A DNA stretch of 64,000 nucleotides, taken from contig CM036179.1 of the NCBI GenBank assembly GCA_020631735.1, positions 25,473,063 to 25,537,062 on the forward strand. The letters are read 5' to 3'. Made by a program: the position numbers and the translations under genes. The stretch is from Saccharum officinarum. Taxonomy: Eukaryota > Streptophyta > Magnoliopsida > Poales > Poaceae. Within the stretch, counting starts at the first letter, position 1. Each line of letters opens with the position of its first letter. Shown here piece after piece: positions 46,586 to 57,482 of this stretch. Under the pieces are notes generated by a model, which did no database searches, was not told the origin of the DNA, and saw only the letters and a program-made list of their open reading frames with translations.

Positions 46586-49500
46586 TCAGTCTTTTGCGTC
46601 CATGATTCCACCTGACGTAACCTGGAAAACGTGCTATTGGTCAAGGGAAACAAGTTACATGTATCACACTGACAATTTGTATCATCTAAAACATTCAGTC
46701 ATGGCAGTTAGCAGGTAAGGTTCACTATCACTAGAGTTTGCTATGCAAGCAAGACAATTTAGCTAGATTTTAGCGAGCTGTGAAAGTAAGGTGATCATTA
46801 GCGCAAGCAGTAAACATGGAGCATCAAAGCAAAAGGATATAGCTTCTCCTTCAGGAAGGTTAGGGGCATCGAAGATCTTGCAGACACGTTGTTCGCCCTT
46901 GCCTTTCCTCAGCATCAATCTGATGGTGGCAGCATGCGCCAACACATGGCCACCTGCTGGTTTCTTTGGATCGGTTATGAACATACCACCACCTGGATCA
47001 GCGATCACTGGAACACAAAAAGGAGACAGCTTAGAAAATGAAATTCTTTCATCTGTAAACTCTTGGAATAGATATAGGGCTAAATAGCAAAGGCCACCTT
47101 GGTTGGTGATGTACACTGCAACATTGAACTCCTCAGCAATCTTGGTAAGTCGGGACAGCATCTGTGCTAGCTTTTGCTGCAATTTCACAGCAGATACACA
47201 TAAACAAGCAGTTAAAACAGCACCCTTCAACATTTTTACGAGGTGCTTACTGCCACCGAAATGAGTTGATGAGAATACCTGACGCTCTGCAAGTTCACCC
47301 CTGCCACTGAAATCAACACGAAATAGTGCAATCACAGAATCCACAATCTGTTTCCAGGACGATAGAAATACCACATGAGCACAACTGAGATTATCAAAAC
47401 TGATGCAATTTACAGTTTCATGCCTACCAGAAGCCTGAAAGGTTCTTCAGCCATCTTCGCAGCAAGGCCCAGAAGCAAATTGTACTGGTGCTCATAGGTG
47501 TATGCACGAGCATATATGATCTAACCAGAAACATACGTAAAATTAAACAATCAATTTGGTCTATTAGTCATGAAATGGGCTAATAGAAACGAGGAATGTT
47601 AAATGCATGGAATTCATACATTGTCGAGAACAGCATTGGCATCCATCCCAAATCTCTCAGCAATTGGCACAATGCGTTCAGGTCGGCTGAAAACTTCATT
47701 AAGGAAACAATTTGGAGATGATAGGGATAAATATAAACTCTTGAGAGAATAAGCTTGACAAATTACTCATGAAATTTCCAAAGATACAATGTTCCCTCAG
47801 TGTCAATGTAGGCAACCTTCCCATTCCCCCCATGCATGTGGATTGGAAGCTGCATTTTCATCAACCAGAAGTAAGAGAGTAGTTCTGTTGCTTCTATGTT
47901 TCCTCAAATTCTATTAGTTCTGTTGCTTCTGTGTTTCCTCAAATTCTATTGCTTCTATAGTCAAATTATATTGCTTCTATAGTTCCATGATCTACGTGCT
48001 ATCTACAAAATTTGATACGGGGAATGAACCTGAGTGGAGACACATAGAGTATGAGCCAACTGGGTCTTCCCCGACCTGCAAGATAACCAGATGACATATA
48101 TTTCAAACTTAGAAACTAGAACTGAACTCAGAAATATAGTTACAAAAGCGCATCACAAGTCAACATTCACAGCGACTATTCTCAGTAAATACTTAAGAGG
48201 TTTCTTTCATTTGCATGTAAGAGGTTTGTGCGTGATTGTGTGTTCTATACAATGACAAAATGGTCCCAGTCCCAGCAATGGTTTTTTTTTTTTTTTGAAA
48301 ATGCTCCCAGTCCCAGCAATAGAATACAACAAAAAATTGTTTCAGATACTGTTCCCTTTAGGAAAAAAGAGATCCCACCTTAATTTCATTTTCACTAATG
48401 AATCACTTCACATCAAGGGTGAGAAACTGTATTCATGTGGTTAAGTTAGCAAAAGCAAAAGCATGATTAGAAACTATAAGATGCATTGCTAGTGCTATCA
48501 ATACCTCTGGAAGATGCCACAACAGAAAAAAGGTGTTACAAGAGGGTTGGAAAGGTTGTACCATCAACCTAAATACACTAATACATAACTGAGCTAGGCC
48601 TAAATACATTTATTAAAAGTGTGCCCCCCATATCATAAATATCAACGACACACATAATATGGCTCCTGCAGCAGAACTTCAGAGAAAAAGAAACAACAGG
48701 AACAAGAACATCAACATACCGGAACTCCCCAAATGCCTCAGTGATGCAAAGTGTTTCAATCCCTCCTTCAAATTTAAACATGTCCATCTATTAGACTAAG
48801 TAATGGCATGACTGATCACACAACAGATTTCAGATATATTACCACCAAGCAGCTCATCAAGTGCCTGGCTCCCAGTTGTAATCCGAACAACAGACTTCCG
48901 CTTCAAAAATAAGCAGCCATAAAGGACAACACATATGAGAAGTAATTAAAAGTGCTCAACTAGATTCAATAACTAATCAACTTTTGTCAGTTAGTTTACA
49001 AATTACAAGCAATCGAGCATTGGTTATCACTCATCAAACACACCAAACTGGTAAACCAAATACCGATTAGTAGCTTAAATGCAATTTTCTTACCTTAAGA
49101 AGGAGATCAGTTCCTGTCATGAAGCCCTGGTTCTGTGACAAACAAACAAGAACAGAATTTCAAGATACCATATCATACATAACTGATTGCATGAAAGTTT
49201 AGTAAGCAAAACCAACTTAAAGGATCAGACCAGAAGTTTTTCAGCTGCCTCGCAGATCTTATCAACTTTTGCTTCAGATAAACCTTTGATTCCTGTAAGG
49301 TTCTGCAAGACGATCCATAAATTAGAACAATAGCCATATGTTAGAATATTGAACAAATGAAAGCAGGTGTGCAAGTGCCACAAACAAGATATCAATTTAA
49401 GCACTGTGCGACAAAAATTCAGACAGATTTGGGTACTGGGATGCAAAGTTCAGAACCTTCTTAGTATGCATCATTAGGCCATTGCAAGTGTAAATCCCTG

Positions 49501-50356
49501 CATCCTGCAGCTTCTTCACGTCTCCTGCATTTATCCCCTGAGAAATCACTGCGCCAAACAGATGCATATGCACCACAGATTAGCTTGAACGCAGGAATTA
49601 TATATGCTGAGAACTAAAATTAATAGCGTTGGACCACACAAATGGAAAATACAACACAACACGGATCCTGTTTCCCAACAAAATCTGAGCCCAAGCGTAA
49701 AACCCTGAGTGCACCAAAATGACCTTCGTAATAATTGCTAGAAAAAAGCTAAGAGTATTCACACAGAAGTCCAAGGATAGAACAGCTAGTTTCGAATCTC
49801 ACTGGATTTTGCTCATCGTTTCGACGGGATGAGCTCATGAACTCTAAATTCAGACAAATCTATGCAGAAGCAACGGTAGCACACACTTTTTAAAATGAAC
49901 TAGCCGCAGGATTTCGATCAAACGTGGGGAATACTAAACCCCACGAACTCACGCCACGATGCAACGCTAGTTGATTCCCAAAACACTCGAAATTTTGGGG
50001 GAATCAGAAGGAACGCAAAACCCCAACTACGGGCACCCAACAAAAACAAACAAATTCCGAACACCAAGCACAAATCGCACCAACTCGGACCGGAATTTCC
50101 GGACCCAAAAGCGAAACGGCAGAAGGCGGAAGCGATCCGCCCCGCCGTGGAAGGCGACTGTATGCAGCATCGATCAGGGTGGTGGTAGCAAGGCGCGCAT
50201 GCGCGCGGAACAAGTAATGCGGGAGGCGAGACGGGAGGGGAGAGGGCGCGACGTACGCTTGTCGATGGACTCGAAGCACTCCTCCTCGTCCTCGACCCTG
50301 TCGGCGTCCATGAGCTGGAGCTGCCCGCCCTCGTCCGCGTGCTTGGACGGCGCCAT
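46586..50356 (-). CDS. DMC1: DMC1, meiosis-specific RecA-family recombinase, 14 exons
   Basis: DMC1 coats single-stranded DNA at meiotic breaks and drives strand invasion of the homologue. Exons (minus): 50356-50257, 49548-49457, 49302-49231, 49132-49094, 48900-48843, 48765-48720, 48075-48030, 47849-47788, 47686-47620, 47520-47428, 47347-47279, 47176-47098, 47007-46841 and 46630-46586. They join in phase to give 344 residues, the length of rice DMC1. The N-terminal helix-hairpin-helix part is residues about 34-88 ([16 protein letters not shown]). Walker A is GEFRSGKT (133-140) and Walker B LLIVD (224-228). The end is [16 protein letters not shown]1 rather than RAD51 is shown by the N-terminus and the MMHTKK / TLCVSTQLP blocks. 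The last intron has AT-AC borders; all others are GT-AG. A further intron may lie in the 5' UTR (donor near 50472, acceptor near 50374). Confidence 0.97.
46631..46840 (-). other. Putative U12-type AT-AC intron (DMC1 intron 13)
   Basis: The exon 13 end GAAGCT is followed by ATATCCTTTT, which matches the U12 donor consensus ATATCCTT exactly. The intron ends CCCTTGACCAATAGCAC: CCCTTGAC (46640-46647) matches the U12 branch consensus TCCTTRAC at seven of eight positions, about 10 nt before the AC. No GT donor lies at the coding end, and this junction gives the conserved EAVFQ sequence with no gap. Confidence 0.88.
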
Positions 50357-50705
50357 GTGTCGCTGCGACTGCCTGCGGTAGCGCGATCGGGAAACGGAGG
50401 ATGAGTTAAGCGCGAGTACGGGATACGCGAGCGGCGGCGAGAGGAAGGGGGAGGAGCGGCGGCGCGTACCTACGGGCTGCGGCAGGAGGAGGAGGCGGTG
50501 GCCGCGAGCTCGCTCGTGGGGTGGGGCTTGGAGGAGGGGCAAGCGGAGGCGAGAGGAGAGACTGTTGGGGAGAGAAGTGGCCAGTGGGTGCCTCGTGTGC
50601 CGCTGTGGGATGGGGTACTTGAAGGCTGGACCTTCTCGCTCTCGAACGGATCGGGCTCGGTTTATCGTTGGGCTGGGCTAGGAATGGGTTGATGGGTCCG
50701 ACCAA

Positions 50706-51596
50706 CCAATTTCAGCCCAGAGAAGTCGCCGTCGCCGTGGCCAGACGGTCCGACACGATGAAGTGGACCTGTATTTTGCGGCCCAGAGGATGCACCACGC
50801 CCGCAGTCCATTGAGCTTTGCACACGACCAGCCATGATGGCCATACCTTGGATTGACACACTTGTCTCGGTATGTTACTCCCTCTATATTCAAAAAAAAA
50901 ATCTCGCTTGGTTTTGCTTTGTTTTTCGTCTCACGTTCCTTAGCCTTGCACAGTTCTTATGCAAATTAAAACTGATAGGAAACATGTTCATATGTTACAA
51001 TGAAACTACAATTTACTATGCTTGTACAGTCTTCGTGCCAATAATGAGATGGCCATTTTTGTTGGATTTAATTGGATTTAGCCTAACCTTAAATCAAATA
51101 AATTTAATAAATTTAAGTGTTAGTGCAATAAAGAATTAGTCCCGTAAGAGAAATTGATTAAAGATTAACTCAACTTAAATAGATGATTGCTGCGCGCACC
51201 TATTGTGAGTTTAAAAATATGGAAGGCGAGTATATATCCACATGCGCAATGTGACATGAATGGGCTCGAGTGGCTAGACCATGACGCGAGTGGTGTTGTG
51301 GTGCCAATGAAGGTTTTGTGGCTCGAAGCTCCAAACGGGAAACAAGAGGGTGAAAGTAGCCAATAACTTATGGAGGATAGTTGGTCTTTGCCCATTTGTT
51401 CCTTTTGATGAATTTTTGTTGTATATATTGGTCATATTCTTAAAAAGAATTGTATGAGTTATTTTTTTTAATATAATGATACGTGCATTCTTCGTGTTTG
51501 TTTAAAAATATATATATACCACGCAGGCTGGTAGCCATAAGCAAAAGATGAAACACTGCCCAAAAATGAATAGAAGACGAAACAAACACTGCCCCT
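50706..51596. other. Intergenic between two divergent-free minus-strand genes
   Basis: This is upstream of DMC1. There is a partial Stowaway-like start (TACTCCCTCTATATTC near 50876) without its other end. Otherwise it is AT-rich with no motif I can support. Confidence 0.5.
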
Positions 51597-51692
51597 GCGA
51601 TTCAGTGGGTGGCCACCGTCGTTGCTGGATTCGTCGCCGCCACCGGCCACCATGCAGTCAATCTCCAGTGCACGATTAACAACGGAAAACAC
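51597..51692 (-). pseudogene. Duplicated fragment of CID gene exon 1
   Basis: The minus-strand translation reads RALEIDCMVAGGGDESSN then DGGHPLNRRG, which matches the end of exon 1 of the gene at 52448-57482 (RLEIGG ... DGSSNGGGGGGHPLNRR). The nucleotide run GGATTCGTCGCCGCC..GTGGGT is also alike. It lies about 750 bp downstream of that gene's stop codon, in the same orientation, and shows no splice donor or further exons. Confidence 0.75.
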
Positions 51693-51714
51693 ATGCCTCC
51701 TACGGTCTCGTTCG

Positions 51715-51878
51715 GCTGGTTGGTGGCTGGTGCTGATTTGTTATGAGAGAAAAATACTGCTGGCCTCGTTCGGCTGGCTGATGGCTGGTGCTGATTTGTT
51801 ATGAGAGAAAAGTATTGCTAGCTAGCTGGTGCTGAATTGGTGTAAGAGAAAAGCACTGCTGGCTGGCGAACGGAGGCC
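51715..51878. mobile_element. Small MITE with CTCGTTCGGCTGG ends, internally repeated
   Basis: The left end is CTCGTTCGGCTGGTTGG and the right end GGCGAACGGAGGCC. The inner unit GGCTGGTGCTGATTTGTT..GAGAGAAAA..CTGCT occurs three times. The related single-unit copy is at 61236-61328. Confidence 0.7.
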
Positions 51879-52447
51879 ACATCTAGGAAGGGTAACGATG
51901 CAGGAGTCGTCGTAGGCAATAACACTTGCGCTCAGTCATGGGAACACATGCCGAAACCCACCAAGCCACCATCGATCTTTTGAGCCACAACAACGGCAGC
52001 ATGTTAAACACCAGAAACACATGCTTTATGCATACGAAACAGGAGTCACAGGAAATAAAACTGCATATGCGTATCAGCCAAAATGGGGAAAAAATACCAG
52101 CAAGAAATGTACAATCTCCCACACAGAAGAAATGCAAGAGTTATTCATTCTTCTTCTCATGCCTGAGAAAGGCCGTTATAGACGAATCCATACATAATTA
52201 ACATAAGGTGGGATGAGAGAAAAAAAGAAGAAGGGAAATGGTGCATGGGTCTCTGACAGACCGAAGAACATTAGCAGCAGCAAGTTGGTTTCCTAATACT
52301 GACTTGGGTACTGAGACACTCTCAGGACGATGACGGCATCACTGATCCACGAAGCAAGGTTTCTAGGGCGGTCATAGCTAGAAGCAACTCTGCCTGGGAT
52401 GATTTGCCATTGGTGGCAGCCTCAAGGGTGACGTGGCTTGGAATGGG

Positions 52448-55400
52448 CTCAGTTGGACATCACGCGAGGAGACCGCGGACGGACTGGTGTCTTGGAAGGG
52501 CTCACCCTGCACAATCAAGGACATTCTTTACAGTAGGTATCACGGTATTTCATGACACTCTTTCATGAATTCACGAATATGGGTTGCTAACACAATGTTT
52601 TACCTGATAGGAAGTAAGCCAAGGACCATACCACTGAAGTTCAAGGCCATAATTGCACTTTCAGCCTGAAAAAAGAAACATGCAAAACAAGAATACTATG
52701 ATGTAAAAATCGACCAATCATAGCACAAATGGCTTAGACCATGTATCAATAGGATTGCTTGGGCATAGCACAAAAGGATGGACTAGAAACCTCTCTAATC
52801 ATGTCTTTACCCAAATGCTTTAAGAAGGATAGTAACTTGAAACAAATTTAGTTCTTTCACCTATAAAAGTAGGTTATGGTGGACTACAGAAAACTCTGAT
52901 TTTTAATTGCTAATGAAACATTTACTCTATGGAGTAGCATGTTTCTTTTTTAAGAAAATGGACCAAGGACCGTCCTGTTTCGACCAGTTAACAATATAAT
53001 TGGTGTGTATTGTCACAACATCTGGAATTACTACCTACAAGTTTCTAGGACAGAGCAACAATAACAAGTTTCTAATTCAGGAACATTAACACAAGTCTCG
53101 GTGAATGGATTTTTCCAATCAACATAAACTAAGTCTTGATCAACATTGAGGCAAAGAGAAATATAATGAAAAATAACTAAAAGAAACACCAAACCCGGAC
53201 TGAACACAAAATAATGAAATTGCGAGCAATGCACAGAGCAACTGTGCGACTTTGGTATAATCAAATATGTCCATTAAGAAAACTCGTCCTTTGAGTGCAC
53301 CTTTTCAATTGGTAACGTTTGTGAATGTTAGATATGTATATATCTAGGGGGTCTAATTGTAATAATACTAAAGTCCTTTATAACTATATATATGAAAGCA
53401 ACCCAACCCAAAAGGTGAGAGGTGTCCTGCTATTCTCTACATGGTATATATCTAAAGGTCTAATTGTAATTGTACTTCTAATTGTAATTGTACTAAGTCC
53501 TTTTTGACTGTATATGAAAGCCACCCAACCCAAGAGGTGAGAGGTGTTCTGTTATTAGAAACCAATCTAATTCACATAATTCTCACTGCTAAGCCCCATT
53601 ATTGTGTACCAGTAGTACTTGAAAAGTCATTATCGTGTACCGGTAGTACTTGAAAATTGACTAAAATCTTAATTGCATCAGAATATATCACTAAAGACCT
53701 TATTTCACTTAATTCACATAACTCTCACTCCTAGGCCTCTTATTGTATACGCATTTGAAAATTAATTAAAATCTTAATTCCATTAGAATATATCAGTAAA
53801 TGACTTTGTTTTACTTACTTCAGCAAACTCAACAAAAGCAATGCATGTGGAGTGTACATAGTCACCAAGGAGTCTCAGCCGAGAAACCTGGACAAAGTGT
53901 TAGATGGCAACCATTTAAAAAAAAGAATATAAATATTCCAGAAAAGACACCCTATACCAACAGTTTTATAGCATACCTTCCCGCACGCTTGCTGGAAAAA
54001 ACCCTTTACATCATCCTCTGTAACCTACAGATAAGTAGAGGGCAGAACCCATAAGCTACAAACTTTTAATTTTTCAAGACATTTTTATCTTCACTATTAA
54101 TCCTATGTAACAAATTTAAGCATTCACCAATCATTTCAGAACAGGAGGAAAAGCTCATTAACGAAACAACTAATCTAAAGCAAATTAAGCCTTGATTTGG
54201 AACCACCCACTATAATTTAAAACTACAGGTAGAAGATCCGCAATTCAGTTTTAAAAGATTATAGAAGCACTATTAAATATAATGTTATCTCTGAATTTGA
54301 TTATAAGCATCTTATGTGTAATCTGAATCTAAGTTTGCAACCACGCAAACAACCAAAAAAAAGGCTTACATACCTTCTTATCTATGTTAGTACAATATAC
54401 AGTCCTTGATACCATTTCTTTCTCATCTTCAGTCTGTAAAAATAAAGCATTACAACTAATTTTAACAAAACTTTTATGAGAACTGCTTCCATACTCCGTC
54501 AACGAGGAAAAAAAACGAGCGGCCAGATTTGGGTCAGGGTTGGATACGGGCTAGGTTGGATGAGCCGGATCCAAGAGAAAGGCAAATAATTAAATGGGCT
54601 GCTTTAAGATTTATGTAATTTCCCTTTTTAGAAAAAGAAGTACTGGTGCAGTTTTCCACTTTTATACATGAAAAAAAAAACAAATTTCAAGCTGTGATCT
54701 AAATAAAAGCATTGCCATCATCATCATTGACTTACTCGAGGAAGAAATTTAGGGTTGACAGGTAGAATTGCTGTTTTAGAAGGCAAAACTCTAACAGGAT
54801 AATAGCCAAGCATGGTTCCCCCAAGTGTTAGTGCTGCTCTTGCACCAGCTGCAAAGAAAGGGAAACTTCACCATCACTGTTTTATTGTTACCAATACAGT
54901 AAATGAAAAGATAATGTCTCAAGGATGCTACCATCATCAGCAAATTCAATGAACGCAAAGCGCAGGACAGAATGGGGGTCACCACAGATACGACAATCTA
55001 CCACCTACAGGTTAACAGTAGACATAATGTTACAAATATGCTATATTATTACCAAGACAGAACAGCTAAATTATCTATTTCACTTCTCAATGAAATAAAA
55101 GGTGACAAAGGTCACCCAGATGCTGTCATCAGTCATCGCATAATTAAGAGGAAAATCTACCACTATGTTTTTCCGCAAAAGAATCACAGAACTTACTTGC
55201 CCGCAGTTAGAAAACACTTCAGCAAGCTTCTGCTCAGTCACCTGTAAAGCAACAAGAAAGAAATGTAACAGCATTGACACAGAAATGGCAATGCAAAAAG
55301 GGCACTGAGTTTAGTTAGGGCCTTGTTTAGATGCACTCCAAAAGTTGAAATTTTTTCACTCTCTCTCCATCACATCAATCTTTGGACCCATGCATGAAGT

Positions 55401-57482
55401 AGTAAATGTATGTAAAAAAATAACTAATTACACAGTTTAGTTGAAAATCACGAGATGAATCTTTTGAGCCTAGTTGGTCCATGATTGGACAATATTTGCC
55501 AAATAAGACGAAAGTGGTACTATTCATCGGTTTGAAATTTTTTCAGCATCTAAACGTGGCCTAGCTCACATGCTGATCAATGTCAGAGACGTAGACGGTC
55601 CGTCGCACACTGTCCTCTCTATCAGCCCGTCGGGGCCGGCCTCCCACCCTCCGCCTCCCCTGGTTGAAGCTGTTCCTTCTCTGAAATCAATCAGGAGGGC
55701 AAAGTCAATTTGTCGTCCTACCACCAGAATCAATAAATGAAACACAGAATCACACCATCTTGTTCTGAAATTCTAAAATGGTAAACGGAGGCCCACTAAA
55801 ATGAATTGTTGACATCAAGCACAGTAGCCCATCACTATCACATCTATCCACGTATCAAGTTCTTGGCAGTTGTCGTACCACTACCACCGATCATTCATCA
55901 ATACTATCTGGTTAGCAGTTTAGCACCCATCAAATCATTTCTTAAAAAAACGAACAAGATGAAGTTGTCATCTTTTAGTAGGGAGAGGTTCTTTATATCA
56001 TATTGCAATAGGAAAAAGTCTAAATAACACCCTGAACTATGGACCCTGTAACACATAATCCTGAACTATGAAACGGTCTAATTTACTCCTAAACTATCCA
56101 AAACCGTCTATTTTACCCTATGAGCGGTTTTCGACGGCAGTTTTGCTACAGTAACAGTGTTTTGCTACAGTAATATCGTTTTGTCTTTTTATTTATTTTC
56201 GCTAAATATTTAAAAAATCATAGTAAACCACAGAAAAATCATAAAATAGAAAATCTAATTTTATTGGACTCAACATGAGTAGATCTACACAGCGAATATA
56301 TAATACGGTATGCTTTGGTACAAAATTTTTGCTGTAGCTTTAGATTAATTAGAAAATCAAATTTAGACTAAAGTTATAGCAAAAACTTTGTACTAAAGCG
56401 TACCATATTATATGTTCACTGTGTAGATCTACTCATGTGTAGTCTAACAAAATTAGATTTTCTATTTTATGATTTTTCTGTGATTTACTATAATTTTTTA
56501 AATATTCAACGAAAATAAATAAATAAAAAGACAAAACCGCTATTACTATAACAACCGACTGTTGTTGTACCAAAACCGTCGTCGAAAACCGCTCAGAGGT
56601 AAAATAGACGGTTTTGGATAGTTTAGAGGTAAATCAGACCGTTTCACAGTTTAGGGTAAGTGTTACGGGTCCATAGTTCAGGGGTTAATTAGACTTTTTG
56701 CTATTGCAATATGATGATTCTGCAAATGATTCAGAAGAAAAATCTTCTTAACATAACAAAATTATAAACCCTTCAATTTTCTATGAGACTTAATTTTCAA
56801 AAGATAAAACAAGAGGGGAGAAAAGCGACAAAAAAAAAAGGAAATCCTATGAAGAAGAAAGTGATCAACATGTCTCGACACCCCCATCAATTCAGACGAT
56901 CGGGATACGCAAATCTCCAAATCCTCCAGCGATCACAGGAAAGGAAAGGTCAAAGAAACACCAAAACCTCCCAAATCGAGACGCGTAGAATAAAAAACCT
57001 TAAAACACGCAGAATTCACAGCTCACCGACCCGGCGATTCAGTGGGTGTCCGCCGCCGCCGCCGCCGTTGCTGGATCCGTCGCTGCTAGAGTCCCTGCCC
57101 CCGCCGCGCCGCCGCCGCCGCCTATCTCCAGGCGCCCGCCGGCAGCGCCGTAGTACTCGGCGGCGGACACGAACACAGGCGCGTCGGCGGAGAGCACCCC
57201 TCCTCCTCCCGCCGCCGGCTTGGCTGCCGCTGCCGGCACGGCGACTGGAGCCGTGCGGCGCGACGACGGCACGAACTCCTGCGCGCGAGGGTTGAGCTTG
57301 GACATGAGCTCCTCCAGCTTCCTCAAGTCGCTCTTGTAGTCCTCCGTCTCTCCCGCCACGGCGGCGGCATCGCCCTTCACCTCCTCCACCTCCACCTCGG
57401 CCTCTGCCACCGGCGCCACCGCGACCTTGGCCTCGACACGGATCGGCGCCTCCGCCGTCGCCGCAGCCTGCACCGCCACCAT
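52448..57482 (-). CDS. CID-type RNA-binding protein (PAM2 plus two RRMs), ten exons, apparent frameshift in exon 1
   Basis: CID8-13 type plant proteins bind the MLLE domain of poly(A)-binding protein through PAM2 and bind RNA through two RRMs. Exons (minus): 57482-57031, 55680-55570, 55241-55197, 55004-54932, 54848-54736, 54433-54374, 54024-53977, 53887-53819, 52665-52604 and 52505-52448. Exons 2-10 are in phase. PAM2 is SKLNPRAQEFVPSS in exon 1. RRM1 has VYVSDI and LRFAFIEF; RRM2 has VYCTNI and CIAFVEF; the end is KTPVRPRSPRVMSN. A basic RRRNSFNQGRRR stretch comes before RRM1. In exon 1 the PAM2 frame runs into a TGA at about 57040, while the sister frame after the GGC run at about 57110-57125 reads DSSSDGSSN..HPLNRR and joins exon 2. 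A one-base loss there, or a sequence error, would explain this. As read, the protein would stop after about 147 residues. Confidence 0.88.
53330..53560. repeat. Imperfect tandem duplication in CID gene intron 8
   Basis: Two related segments each contain TATATCTA..GGTCTAATTGTAAT, ..AAGTCCTTT, and CCCAACCCAA.AGGTGAGAGGTGT. Units are about 53335-53430 and 53445-53555. The second unit has an extra TCTAATTGTAATTGTAC repeat. Confidence 0.8.
55319..55561. mobile_element. MITE family A, copy 6 (TSD TAG), in CID gene intron 2
   Basis: The ends are GGCCTTGTTTAGATGC and GCATCTAAACGTGGCC, flanked by TAG (55316-55318, 55562-55564). It makes up most of the 328-bp intron 2 and begins at intron position +9 on the gene strand. 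The donor GTGAGC is kept because the duplicated target rebuilds its last base. Confidence 0.93.
56011..56701. mobile_element. Foldback Mutator-type MITE in CID gene intron 1
   Basis: The ends are GGAAAAAGTCTAAATAAC and the inverse GTTAATTAGACTTTTTGC. The two halves are inverted copies over almost the full 691 bp, meeting near 56350. The flanking word TATTGCAATA occurs at 56001-56010 and 56702-56711; a 9-10 bp duplication fits Mutator-type insertion, though this word is itself palindromic. It has no coding capacity. The transcript would form a long hairpin. Confidence 0.85.
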
